Notes under the pieces: generated by a model
Database searches by the model: none
Told to the model about the DNA's origin: nothing
What the model saw: the letters and a program-made list of their open reading frames with translations, nothing else
Shown: positions 56,570 through 64,000 of the stretch, piece by piece
Numbering within the stretch: the stretch's first letter is position 1
Layout: every line of letters begins with the position of its first letter
Assembly: GCF_034479375.1 (NCBI RefSeq)
Contig: NZ_CP140155.1
Coordinates: 310,001-374,000, forward strand
Length of the DNA stretch: 64,000 nucleotides
Direction of reading: 5' to 3'
Source: Rhodopseudomonas palustris
GTDB taxonomy: Bacteria; Pseudomonadota; Alphaproteobacteria; Rhizobiales; Xanthobacteraceae
Program-made: the position numbers and the translations under genes

Positions 56570-57667
56570 ATGAACCGCCGGTCGATCGTGATAGGGGGCG
56601 CTGCAACTGTTGCAGCCGCTGCCACTGGCGCCGTGCTGTGGTCGAGGCAGGGCGTCGGTCAATGGCGCGAGGCCGCAGCCGGGATTCGGCGGCCGCTGAA
56701 CGTGGACCTCTCCGGCTCGGCTGCGCTTTCCGAACTGGTGCGCTGCGCCACGCTCGCGGCGAGCAGCCACAACACCCAGCCGTGGCGCTTCGTACTCGGC
56801 GACTCCGCGCTCGCCATCGTTCCGGATTTTTCCCGTCGCTGTCCGGTGGTTGATCCGGACGACCATCATCTGTTCGCCAGCCTCGGCGCCGCCACCGAGA
56901 ACATCGTGCAGGCAGCGCCGGTGTTCGGTCTGTCCGCGACCGTGCGGCCTGTCGACGAAGACGGACGGGTGAGGATCGATCTCCCGCGGGGTGCCTCCGC
57001 GCCCTCAGTATTGGCGGCAGCGATCGTCGGACGCCAATGCAGCCGCGGCCTGTACGACGGGCGTAATATCGCCCCGGCCGATCTGGATTTGCTCGCCGCG
57101 GCCGGGCGTGGCGACGGCGTCGATATCGTGCTGTTGACCGAGCGTCCGGCGATCAATGCCGTTGCTTCGCTGATAATTGCCGGCAACACGGCACAATTCG
57201 CCGATCCGACGTTCCTTGCCGAACTGAAGCACTGGCTTCGCTTCGGCTATGCCGACGCGGTCGCGACCGGCGACGGGCTGTTTTCCCTGACGTCAGGCAA
57301 TCCGGCGTTGCCTGCGCCGGTCGGTCGCGCGCTGTTCGACTATATCGTTTCGGCGGCATCCGAGAACGCCAAATGTCGCGCTCAGATCGCCAGTTCGGCA
57401 GGCCTTGCGGTGTTTGTCTCGGAGCGCGACGATCGCCGGCATTGGCTCTCGGCCGGACGCGCCTACCAGCGCTTCGCGCTGCGCGCCACTGCGCTTGGTA
57501 TCAAGCAGGCGTTCCTGAACCAGGCTGTCGAAGTGCTGCCGCAGCGCCGGCACCTGGCCGAACTTCTCGGTCTCGGCGCGCGACGTCCGGATTTCGTCGT
57601 GCGCTTCGGCTACGGAGCCGATATGCCCTGGTCGCTGCGGCGACCCGTTGCCGAGGTAATTGCGTAG
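56570..57667 (+). CDS. nitroreductase-like protein with twin-arginine signal
   Basis: Protein of 365 aa from ATG 56570. N-terminus MNRRSIVIGGAATVAAAATG has a Tat-like RR and hydrophobic run. The body holds the Acg-type nitroreductase pattern (LVRCATLAASSHNTQPWRFV, LFASLGAATENIVQAAPVFG, SERDDRRHWLSAGRAYQRFA, RRPDFVVRFGYG). Expected to bind FMN, but Acg-type members often lack enzyme activity. It stands alone between ftsH and azlC. Moderate certainty on function, good on family. Confidence 0.78.
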   Translation: MNRRSIVIGGAATVAAAATGAVLWSRQGVGQWREAAAGIRRPLNVDLSGSAALSELVRCATLAASSHNTQPWRFVLGDSALAIVPDFSRRCPVVDPDDHHLFASLGAATENIVQAAPVFGLSATVRPVDEDGRVRIDLPRGASAPSVLAAAIVGRQCSRGLYDGRNIAPADLDLLAAAGRGDGVDIVLLTERPAINAVASLIIAGNTAQFADPTFLAELKHWLRFGYADAVATGDGLFSLTSGNPALPAPVGRALFDYIVSAASENAKCRAQIASSAGLAVFVSERDDRRHWLSAGRAYQRFALRATALGIKQAFLNQAVEVLPQRRHLAELLGLGARRPDFVVRFGYGADMPWSLRRPVAEVIA

Positions 57668-57774
57668 CGTGTAGCGCTTGCCGACCGTCGCGCAACCGCA
57701 TAGCCCCATGAGGGCCGATGACTTGACGTGGACGCGCGCAGCCATCAGGCAGGGCTCGCAAGGCGGACCCCATC

Positions 57775-58515
57775 ATGACGACTCATCTTCCCAAGGCGCC
57801 GGCCTATTGGTCGCGTGACGCGATCTGGCCCGGCATCGTCGCGATCGGGCCGATGCTGCCGGGCACGCTGGCATTCGGCATGGCGTTCGGCGCGCTGTGC
57901 GCGCAGAAGAACTTCACGCTGGCCGAAGTCGAAGTGATGATGGCGACGGTCTATGGAGGGCTGTCGCAGTTCGTCGCCGTGCAGTCCTGGCCGGCGACGC
58001 TGACGCCGTCGACCATCGCGACGCTGGCGCTGCTGACCACGACCGTCAACATCCGCTTCTTCCTGATGACCGCATCGATGCGGCCGTGGTTCGGTACGCT
58101 GCCGGCGTGGCAGGCCTATCCGGCGATGCTGCTGGTGACCGACGGCGGCTGGCTCGCCGCGATGCGCTATCGCGAGCACGGCGGCGCGAACGCCTGGTTC
58201 TACGTCGCCGGCGGCATCGTTCTGTATTTCGTCTGGCTGGTCTCCGCGATACCCGGCTATCTGCTCGCCGAACAATTGTCCGATCCGAAGAAGTTCGGGG
58301 TCGATCTGGCGATGCCGGCGTTCTTCGCCGCGATGCTGGTGCCGGCCTGGAAGGGACCTCGACGAGCGATCCCTTGGGCGGTCTCCGGTGTGGTCGCGCT
58401 GACCGTGCACTGGCTGATTCCGGGCTACTGGTTCATCATCGCCGGCGCGCTCTGCGGTGCGCTGAGCGCCGGTCTGATGGACGAGCCGCCGCCACGGCCC
58501 GAGCGGGCGGCATGA
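57775..58515 (+). CDS. azlC: AzlC family branched-chain amino acid exporter subunit
   Basis: Inner-membrane protein of 246 aa. AzlC blocks PMLPGTLAFGMAFGALCAQK, YGGLSQFVAVQSWP, NIRFFLMTASMRPW; about seven TM helices. With AzlD it forms a two-subunit exporter (LIV-E family). It overlaps azlD by 4 nt (ATGA at 58512). Confidence 0.92.
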   Translation: MTTHLPKAPAYWSRDAIWPGIVAIGPMLPGTLAFGMAFGALCAQKNFTLAEVEVMMATVYGGLSQFVAVQSWPATLTPSTIATLALLTTTVNIRFFLMTASMRPWFGTLPAWQAYPAMLLVTDGGWLAAMRYREHGGANAWFYVAGGIVLYFVWLVSAIPGYLLAEQLSDPKKFGVDLAMPAFFAAMLVPAWKGPRRAIPWAVSGVVALTVHWLIPGYWFIIAGALCGALSAGLMDEPPPRPERAA

Positions 58516-58829
58516 GCGAGTTCTTGCGCAGCGACGTGATGATGGCGTTCGCCGTGATGACTGCGGTCACGGTCGCTTCGCGGCTCGGCGGCTTCTGGCT
58601 GATGCGCTATGTCGACGTCACGCCGCGGGTGAGGCGGATGCTCGACGCGCTGCCCGGGTCGATCATCGTCGCCGCGGCGCTGCCGGTCGCGGTCAATGGC
58701 GGACCCATCGTGATGTTTGCACTCGCCGCGGCGATGGCGGTCAGCATCATCCGCCGCAACGACTTCATCGCGGTGATTACCGGTATGACCGTAGCGGCAC
58801 TGGCAAGAGCGCTCGGCTTCGGCGGGTAG
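58512..58829 (+). CDS. azlD: AzlD family branched-chain amino acid exporter subunit
   Basis: Small membrane protein of 105 aa with three to four TM helices (MMAFAVMTAVTVASRLGGFW, ALPGSIIVAAALPVAVNGGP). AzlD-like size and position directly after azlC. Partner of the exporter. TGTTCACTT occurs twice just downstream (58842 and 58901) ahead of the tetR gene. Confidence 0.9.
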   Translation: MSEFLRSDVMMAFAVMTAVTVASRLGGFWLMRYVDVTPRVRRMLDALPGSIIVAAALPVAVNGGPIVMFALAAAMAVSIIRRNDFIAVITGMTVAALARALGFGG

Positions 58830-59024
58830 TTGCGGTCTCGCTGTTCACTTCATTGCGCAAAGCGCTCGGCTGTAAGGGCTTGCCTTCGTCTCTGAATAGG
58901 TGTTCACTTTTTTCACTGATTTGGGGCCGGCGGTTTCGCCGTGCCTTTGCCCCAAGATCTTGATGAGCGACCACTTTCCGATCCCGTCCGGAATCGGAAC
59001 GCTCGATCCCGAGACGAGAGCGCC

Positions 59025-59699
59025 ATGGTTTATCGGCGGACCAATCAGGTCGTGAAGCGGCTGGCTGCACGTCGCAGCGCCATTCTTGCTGCCGCGCGCG
59101 AGACCGCAGTCGAAGGCGGGATGGCGGCGGTTCAGATCGCGCCTGTCGCGAACCGCGCCAGCGTCGCGGCTGGAACCGTTTACCGGTACTTCCCCTCCAA
59201 GGCCGATTTGATTTCCGAACTGATCGCGGACGTGTCCCGCGACGAACTCGCAGCGATCCGCCGCGCCGCAGACGCTGCACCCGGTCCGTCCTCGGCGCTT
59301 GCCGCCGCGGTGACGACGGTCGCGGTGCATGTGCTGTCGCATCGCAAGCTCGCCTGGGGGATTCTCGCCGAGCCGGTCGATGTCGACGTCTCTGCGTCGC
59401 GGCTCGCCAGTCGGCAAGAGATCGCGGGCGAGATCGAATCCCGGATCAGCGCCGCGGTGCGCGCGGGCCATCTGCCGGCGCAGGACACGGCGCTCGCCGC
59501 GACTGCTCTGCTTGGTGCGGTGCATGAATCGCTGGTCGGGCCGCTGGCGCCCGACAATCTCGATGACCCGGCCAAATTGCGCGATGCGGTGCAAACCGTG
59601 ACGCTGCTGGCGCTCCGCGCCGTCGGTGTGATGGATGCCCGAGCCCGCGGACTCGTGGTGCAGGCGGTGGTGCCGTCGCGCACGCTGGTCGGCGCCTGA
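59025..59699 (+). CDS. TetR/AcrR family regulator
   Basis: Regulator of 224 aa from ATG 59025 (MVYRRTNQVVKRLAARRSAI). The HTH is clear (LAAARETAVEGGMAAVQIAP, VANRASVAAGTVYRYFPSKA, DLISELIADVSRDELAAI). It lies between azlCD and glcDEF on the same strand; it could control either, or itself. Two TGTTCACTT copies upstream may be relevant. Ligand unknown. Confidence 0.87.
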   Translation: MVYRRTNQVVKRLAARRSAILAAARETAVEGGMAAVQIAPVANRASVAAGTVYRYFPSKADLISELIADVSRDELAAIRRAADAAPGPSSALAAAVTTVAVHVLSHRKLAWGILAEPVDVDVSASRLASRQEIAGEIESRISAAVRAGHLPAQDTALAATALLGAVHESLVGPLAPDNLDDPAKLRDAVQTVTLLALRAVGVMDARARGLVVQAVVPSRTLVGA

Positions 59700-59848
59700 G
59701 ACTTTCCGACGCCCGAATCCGTTTGCCGAATGGAATTGCTCTCAGTAAGGGTTGAGAGCGTATCCCGAACCCAGAACCGTTGTTCCGCAGTTGCGGGATA
59801 CGCGCCAGCCACGCCCGATCTCGGCGGGCCGCGCAGGAGTATCTCGCC

Positions 59849-61342
59849 ATGACGATTCTGATGCCGGAGCCGGACCAGGCCGTGCTGGCGCGCCGCGACG
59901 AGATCGTCGCGAGCCTGCGCAGGATCGTGCCGGGCGAGGGCGTGATCTCCAGCGCAGCCGAGATGAAGCCCTATGAGTCCGACGGGCTGATGGCATATCG
60001 CCAGCCGCCGATGGTGGTGGTGTTGCCGAGCACGACCAAACAAGTTTCCGAGGTGCTGCGCTATTGCTATCAGCACGGCATCAAGGTGGTGCCGCGCGGT
60101 TCCGGCACGTCGCTTTCGGGCGGCGCGCTGCCGCTTGCGGATGCGGTTCTGCTCGGGCTCGGCAAGTTCAAGCGCATTCGCGAGATCGATTTCGACAACC
60201 GCGCCGTCGTGGTCGAGCCCGGCGTCACCAATCTGGCGATCAGCCAGGCGGTCGATCACATGGGTTTCTACTACGCGCCCGATCCGTCGTCGCAGATCGC
60301 CTGCTCGATCGGCGGCAACATCGCCGAGAATTCCGGCGGCGTGCATTGCCTGAAATACGGCATGACCACCAACAACGTGCTCGGCTGCGAGATCGTGCTG
60401 ATGACCGGCGAGATCCTGCGGATCGGCGGCAAATGCGCGGAAAACGCCGGCTACGATCTGATGGGCGTGATCACGGGCTCCGAGGGGCTGCTCGGCGTGA
60501 TCACCGAGGTCACCGTGCGCATCCTGCGCAAGCCGGAGACGGCGCGGGCGCTGATGGTCGGCTTCACCGACGTCGAGGCCGCCGGCAAATGCGTTGCCGA
60601 CGTCATCAGCGCCGGCATCATTCCGGGCGGCATGGAGATGATGGACCGGCCCGCGATCCACGCCGCCGAGGCTTTCGTCCATGCCGGCTATCCTCTCGAC
60701 GTCGAAGCCCTGCTGATCATCGAACTCGACGGCCCGCAGGTCGAGGTCGACGAACTGATCCAGCGCGTCGAGGCGATCGCGCTCGGCTGCGGCTCGACCA
60801 CCTGCCAGATCTCGACGTCGGAGCAGGAGCGTCTGCTGTTCTGGTCCGGCCGCAAGGCGGCGTTCCCGGCAGTCGGCCGGATCTCGCCGGACTATCTGTG
60901 CATGGACGGCACCATCCCGCGCGCGCAACTGCCGCTGGTGCTGCGGCGGATGACGCAGATGTCGGAGAAGTACGGGCTGCGCGTCGCCAACGTGTTCCAC
61001 GCCGGCGACGGCAATCTGCATCCGCTGATCCTGTACGATGCCAACAAGCCCGGGGAGCAGGACCGGGCGGAGGCGTTCGGCGCCGACATCCTGCGGCTGT
61101 GCGTCGAGGTCGGCGGGGTGCTGACCGGCGAGCACGGCGTCGGCATCGAGAAGCGCGACCTGATGCCGGAGATGTTCTCCGACATCGATCTCAATCAGCA
61201 GCAGCGGCTGAAATGCGCGTTCGATTCCGAAGGCCTGCTCAACCCCGGCAAAGTGTTTCCGACGCTACATCGCTGCGCCGAACTCGGCCGCATGCATGTG
61301 CACGGCGGCAAATTGCCGTTCCCGGATATTCCGCGGTTTTGA
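59849..61342 (+). CDS. glcD: glycolate oxidase FAD subunit GlcD
   Basis: FAD-binding flavoprotein of 497 aa from ATG 59849 with CAGGAG upstream. FAD motif VVPRGSGTSLSGGALPL, IACSIGGNIAENSGGVHCLK, MGVITGSEGLLGVITEVTVR, and the FAD-oxidase C domain (VFHAGDGNLHPLILYD, GVLTGEHGVGIEKRDLM). It oxidises glycolate to glyoxylate with GlcE and GlcF at the membrane. First gene of glcDEF. Confidence 0.96.
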   Translation: MTILMPEPDQAVLARRDEIVASLRRIVPGEGVISSAAEMKPYESDGLMAYRQPPMVVVLPSTTKQVSEVLRYCYQHGIKVVPRGSGTSLSGGALPLADAVLLGLGKFKRIREIDFDNRAVVVEPGVTNLAISQAVDHMGFYYAPDPSSQIACSIGGNIAENSGGVHCLKYGMTTNNVLGCEIVLMTGEILRIGGKCAENAGYDLMGVITGSEGLLGVITEVTVRILRKPETARALMVGFTDVEAAGKCVADVISAGIIPGGMEMMDRPAIHAAEAFVHAGYPLDVEALLIIELDGPQVEVDELIQRVEAIALGCGSTTCQISTSEQERLLFWSGRKAAFPAVGRISPDYLCMDGTIPRAQLPLVLRRMTQMSEKYGLRVANVFHAGDGNLHPLILYDANKPGEQDRAEAFGADILRLCVEVGGVLTGEHGVGIEKRDLMPEMFSDIDLNQQQRLKCAFDSEGLLNPGKVFPTLHRCAELGRMHVHGGKLPFPDIPRF

Positions 61343-61381
61343 ACCTGGTAGTTGCTTTCGATATGTTGCGCATCACCCCGA

Positions 61382-61467
61382 CGTCATTGCGAGCGAAGCG
61401 AAGCAATCCAGCAACGCAGTGCGCGGCGCTCCTGGATTGCTTCGTCGCTTCGCTCCTCGCAATGACG
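61382..61467. repeat. 86-bp palindromic element between glcD and glcE
   Basis: CGTCATTGCGAGCGAAGCGAAGCAATCCA (61382-61410, given in two joined pieces here: CGTCATTGCGAG and CGAAGCGAAGCAATCCA) pairs with TGGATTGCTTCG and CGCTTCGCTCCTCGCAATGACG at 61433-61467. A typical alphaproteobacterial REP-like hairpin. It fills half of the 172-bp gap. Confidence 0.8.
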
Positions 61468-61514
61468 GTTCGGGGCCGGATCGTTGAACACCGACTGAAG
61501 GACGAGATCCGCCC

Positions 61515-62756
61515 GTGGATACGCTGAAAGTACGCGACGCGCAGGAGGTCGAGGACGCCGTGCGCGCCGCGATCGCCAACGAGCAGCCGCTCGAGATCAT
61601 CGGGCACGGCACCAAGCGGCGGGTCGGCCAGCCGATGGCGACCAACGCCGTGCTGGACCTGTCGGCGCTCAATGCGGTCGTCGCTTACGAGCCGAACGAA
61701 CTGATCATCACCGTGCAGGCCGGTGCGCCGGTCGCCGATGTGCTGTCGCTGATCGATTCGAAGAATCAGCAATTCGCCTTCGAGCCGATGAACACATCGC
61801 TGCTACTCGGCACGGTCGAGACCGAAGGCACGATCGGCGGCATGATCGCCGCCGGCCTCGCAGGTCCCCGCCGGATCAAGTCCGGCGGCGCACGCGACCA
61901 TTTGCTCGGCGCGCACGCGGTGTCCGGCTTCGGCGAGAGCTTCAAGGCCGGCGGCAAGGTGGTGAAGAACGTCACCGGCTACGATCTCTGCAAGCTCCTG
62001 GCTGGCTCCTGGGGCACGCTGGCGGTGATGACCGAAGTGACGCTGAAGGTTACGCCGCGGCCGGAGAGCGAACGCACGCTGGTGCTGCGCGGGCTGGATG
62101 ACGTCACCGCCAACAGAGCGATGACGCAGGCGGTCGGCTCGCCCTACGACGTCAGCGGCGCGGCGCATCTGCCCGGCTCGGCGCTGCGCACCACCGGCGG
62201 CGCGCTGGCCGAACTCGCGCAGCCGGATCAGGCGCTGACGCTGCTGCGGCTGGAGGGCATCACCTCGTCGGCAAGTCATCGCGCCCAATCGTTGCGCGAG
62301 GCGCTGAAGAGTTTTGGCGCGACCGAGTTGATCGAGGACGAAGACTCGGCCGCGCTGTGGCGCGCGGTGCGCGACGTCGAGCCGTTCGCGGCCTCGGGGC
62401 CGCGAGCATTGTGGCCGGTTTGGCGGATCGTCTGTCCGCCGGCGTCGGGCGGCGCGTTCGGGCAGGCGCTGCAGCGCGAGAGCGGCGGCGAGGTGATCTA
62501 CGACTGGGGCGGCGGATTGATCTGGGCGGCGCTGCCGCCGGCCGCAGATGCGCAGGCGAGGGCGCTGCGCCAGCGCGTCGACAAGATCGACGGCCACGCC
62601 TCATTGATCCGCGGCAGCGACGAGGTTCGCGCGAGTATCGACGTGTTCCATCCGCAGCCCGGCGGATTGGCCGCGCTCGGGCAGCGGGTCAAGAGCAGCT
62701 TCGATCCCCGGAACGTTCTCAATCGCGGCCGGTTGTCGCGAGGACCCGCAGCATGA
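61515..62756 (+). CDS. glcE: glycolate oxidase FAD-binding subunit GlcE
   Basis: Protein of 413 aa with GTG start 61515. FAD_binding_4 domain: PLEIIGHGTKRRVGQPMATN, PNELIITVQAGAPVADVLSL, GGMIAAGLAGPRRIKSGGAR, DHLLGAHAVSGFGESFKAGG, VVKNVTGYDLCKLLAGSWGT. The short C-terminus is typical of GlcE. TGA overlaps the glcF ATG (62753-62756). Confidence 0.94.
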   Translation: MDTLKVRDAQEVEDAVRAAIANEQPLEIIGHGTKRRVGQPMATNAVLDLSALNAVVAYEPNELIITVQAGAPVADVLSLIDSKNQQFAFEPMNTSLLLGTVETEGTIGGMIAAGLAGPRRIKSGGARDHLLGAHAVSGFGESFKAGGKVVKNVTGYDLCKLLAGSWGTLAVMTEVTLKVTPRPESERTLVLRGLDDVTANRAMTQAVGSPYDVSGAAHLPGSALRTTGGALAELAQPDQALTLLRLEGITSSASHRAQSLREALKSFGATELIEDEDSAALWRAVRDVEPFAASGPRALWPVWRIVCPPASGGAFGQALQRESGGEVIYDWGGGLIWAALPPAADAQARALRQRVDKIDGHASLIRGSDEVRASIDVFHPQPGGLAALGQRVKSSFDPRNVLNRGRLSRGPAA

Positions 62757-64000
62757 AAACCGAATTCAGTCTCGCCCAGCTCGCCGATCCGGACATCGCC
62801 GAGGCCGACAAAATCCTGCGTGCCTGCGTGCATTGCGGCTTCTGCACGGCGACGTGCCCGACCTATGTGCTGCTCGGCGACGAACTCGACAGCCCGCGCG
62901 GCCGCATCTACCTGATCAAGGAGATGCTGGAAAGCAACGCGCCGCCGACGGCGGACGTGGTCAAGCATATCGACCGCTGCCTGTCGTGCCTCGCCTGCAT
63001 GACCACCTGTCCGTCCGGCGTGAACTACATGCATCTGGTTGACCAGGCACGGGCTCGGATCGAGAAGGATTACACTAGGCCGTTCTGGGACCGGATCGTC
63101 CGGGAGGCGCTGTCGTGGATGATGCCGCACCCCGGCATGTTCCGGCTCGGCATGCGGGCGGCGCGGATCGTGCGCCCGTTCGCCAAGCTGCTGCCGGGCT
63201 CGCACGATCTTGCCCACCCGACGTTCTTGAGCCGGGTCAAGGCGATGCTGGCGCTGGCGCCAAAACACCTGCCGGCGCCCGGGCCGGACTCCGGGACCAC
63301 GTTCCCCGCGGTTGGACCGAAGCGCGGCCGGGTCGCGCTGCTGCACGGCTGCGCCCAGCAGGTGCTGGCGCCGCGCATCAACCGCGCCGCGATCAATCTC
63401 TTGACCCGCCACGGCATCGAAGTCGTGCTGGCGGCTGATGAGGCCTGCTGCGGTGCCCTGATCCATCACCTCGGCCGCGATACGCGCACGCTGGAATACG
63501 CCCGCACCAACATCAAGGCCTGGCTCGCCGAGATCGACCGCGGGGGGCTCGACGCGATTTTGGTGACGACGTCGGGCTGCGGCACGGTGATCAAGGACTA
63601 CGGTTTCATGCTCCGCGAGGATCCGCAATTCGCGGCATCGGCCGCGAAGGTCTCGGCGCTCGCGAAGGATATCAGCGAGTATGTCGGCGAGCTGGAGCTG
63701 TCGGCGCCGCAATCGCACAGCGATATCGTCGTCGCTTATCACTCCGCATGTTCGCTGCAGCACGGTCAGAAAATCACACGGCTGCCCAAAGAATTGCTTT
63801 CCAAGAGCGGATTCGTGGTGAAAGATATCCCCGAGAGTCATTTGTGTTGTGGTTCGGCGGGCACGTACAACATTCTCCAGCCTGACATCGCGACCAGATT
63901 GCGTGACCGCAAGGTCGCCAACATCGCTTCCGTCAAGCCGGACATGATTGCCGCGGGCAACATCGGCTGCATGGTGCAGATCGCCAGCGGAACGGAAGTC
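62753..64000 (+). CDS. glcF: glycolate oxidase iron-sulfur subunit GlcF, cut by window end
   Basis: 416 codons visible, open at the right edge. Two 4Fe-4S motifs: Cys25-x2-Cys28-x2-Cys31-x3-Cys35-Pro and Cys76-x2-Cys79-x2-Cys82-x3-Cys86-Pro. Two CCG domains follow (HGCAQQVLAPRINRAAINLL, DEACCGALIHHLGRD; YHSACSLQHGQKI, SHLCCGSAGTYN). It passes electrons from GlcDE to the quinone pool. Only the last few codons are missing. Confidence 0.96.
   Translation, partial: MKTEFSLAQLADPDIAEADKILRACVHCGFCTATCPTYVLLGDELDSPRGRIYLIKEMLESNAPPTADVVKHIDRCLSCLACMTTCPSGVNYMHLVDQARARIEKDYTRPFWDRIVREALSWMMPHPGMFRLGMRAARIVRPFAKLLPGSHDLAHPTFLSRVKAMLALAPKHLPAPGPDSGTTFPAVGPKRGRVALLHGCAQQVLAPRINRAAINLLTRHGIEVVLAADEACCGALIHHLGRDTRTLEYARTNIKAWLAEIDRGGLDAILVTTSGCGTVIKDYGFMLREDPQFAASAAKVSALAKDISEYVGELELSAPQSHSDIVVAYHSACSLQHGQKITRLPKELLSKSGFVVKDIPESHLCCGSAGTYNILQPDIATRLRDRKVANIASVKPDMIAAGNIGCMVQIASGTEV

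Noticed and set aside
59180..61135. Minus-strand frame of 651 codons
   Set aside because: Antisense to the tetR gene and glcD, which carry clear motifs.

Overview
The window is GC-rich, gene-dense chromosomal DNA from an alphaproteobacterium. Gene content and protein style (CycM, Cpa/Tad pilus, split urease locus, urtABCDE, RPE/REP-like palindromes, CtrA-like TTAA boxes) resemble Rhodopseudomonas/Bradyrhizobium (Nitrobacteraceae). This placement is inferred from recognition, not from a database search. I see no rRNA, tRNA, CRISPR array, transposase or prophage genes.

Layout. 1-865: start of kdsB (minus strand) and membrane-anchored cytochrome c cycM. 1165-9592: a YejABEF-type peptide ABC transporter with two substrate-binding proteins; a PIN toxin-antitoxin pair sits between the second permease and the ATPase gene. 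9600-12454: NUDIX hydrolase, NlpC/P60 peptidase and M17 aminopeptidase. 12577-25098: a complete tad/cpa Flp-pilus locus (TPR lipoprotein, TadC, TadB, TadA, CpaE, CpaD, secretin CpaC, CpaB, prepilin peptidase, Flp pilin, a secretin-N-domain protein and two TadE-like pseudopilins). 25512-27776: a small cold-adaptation/RNA group (CspA, IF-1 paralogue, DEAD-box helicase). 28062-40009: urea uptake (urtABCDE, with a sigma54 promoter and an NtrC-like site) followed by urease genes ureD, ureA, ureB and ureC. The urease genes are interleaved with a DUF4375-like gene, a VapBC pair and a MESH1-like alarmone hydrolase; ureEFG are not in the window. 40143-43675: YCII protein, a TetR regulator with its probable target (DUF2852), and an AhpD-like gene plus ECF41 sigma factor. 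43976-54315: tolQRAB, a GGDEF-EAL protein, a FeeM-like acyl synthase, pal, cpoB and tilS. 54526-64000: ftsH, a Tat-type nitroreductase-like protein, azlCD, a TetR regulator and glcDEF, with glcF cut by the window end.

Most notable: TadB carries an extra domain of about 70 residues, inserted between two membrane helices. It aligns without gaps to the N-terminal domain of the locus's own secretin CpaC (28 of 65 identical by hand count). A third copy of this domain is a stand-alone secreted protein in the same locus. Other strong signals are two matching 19-bp dyads at a TetR gene and its neighbour, an ECF41-type promoter in front of the AhpD-like gene, the toxin-antitoxin pairs and MESH1 homologue embedded by 4-nt overlaps in metabolic operons, and several families of interspersed palindromic repeats at operon joints.
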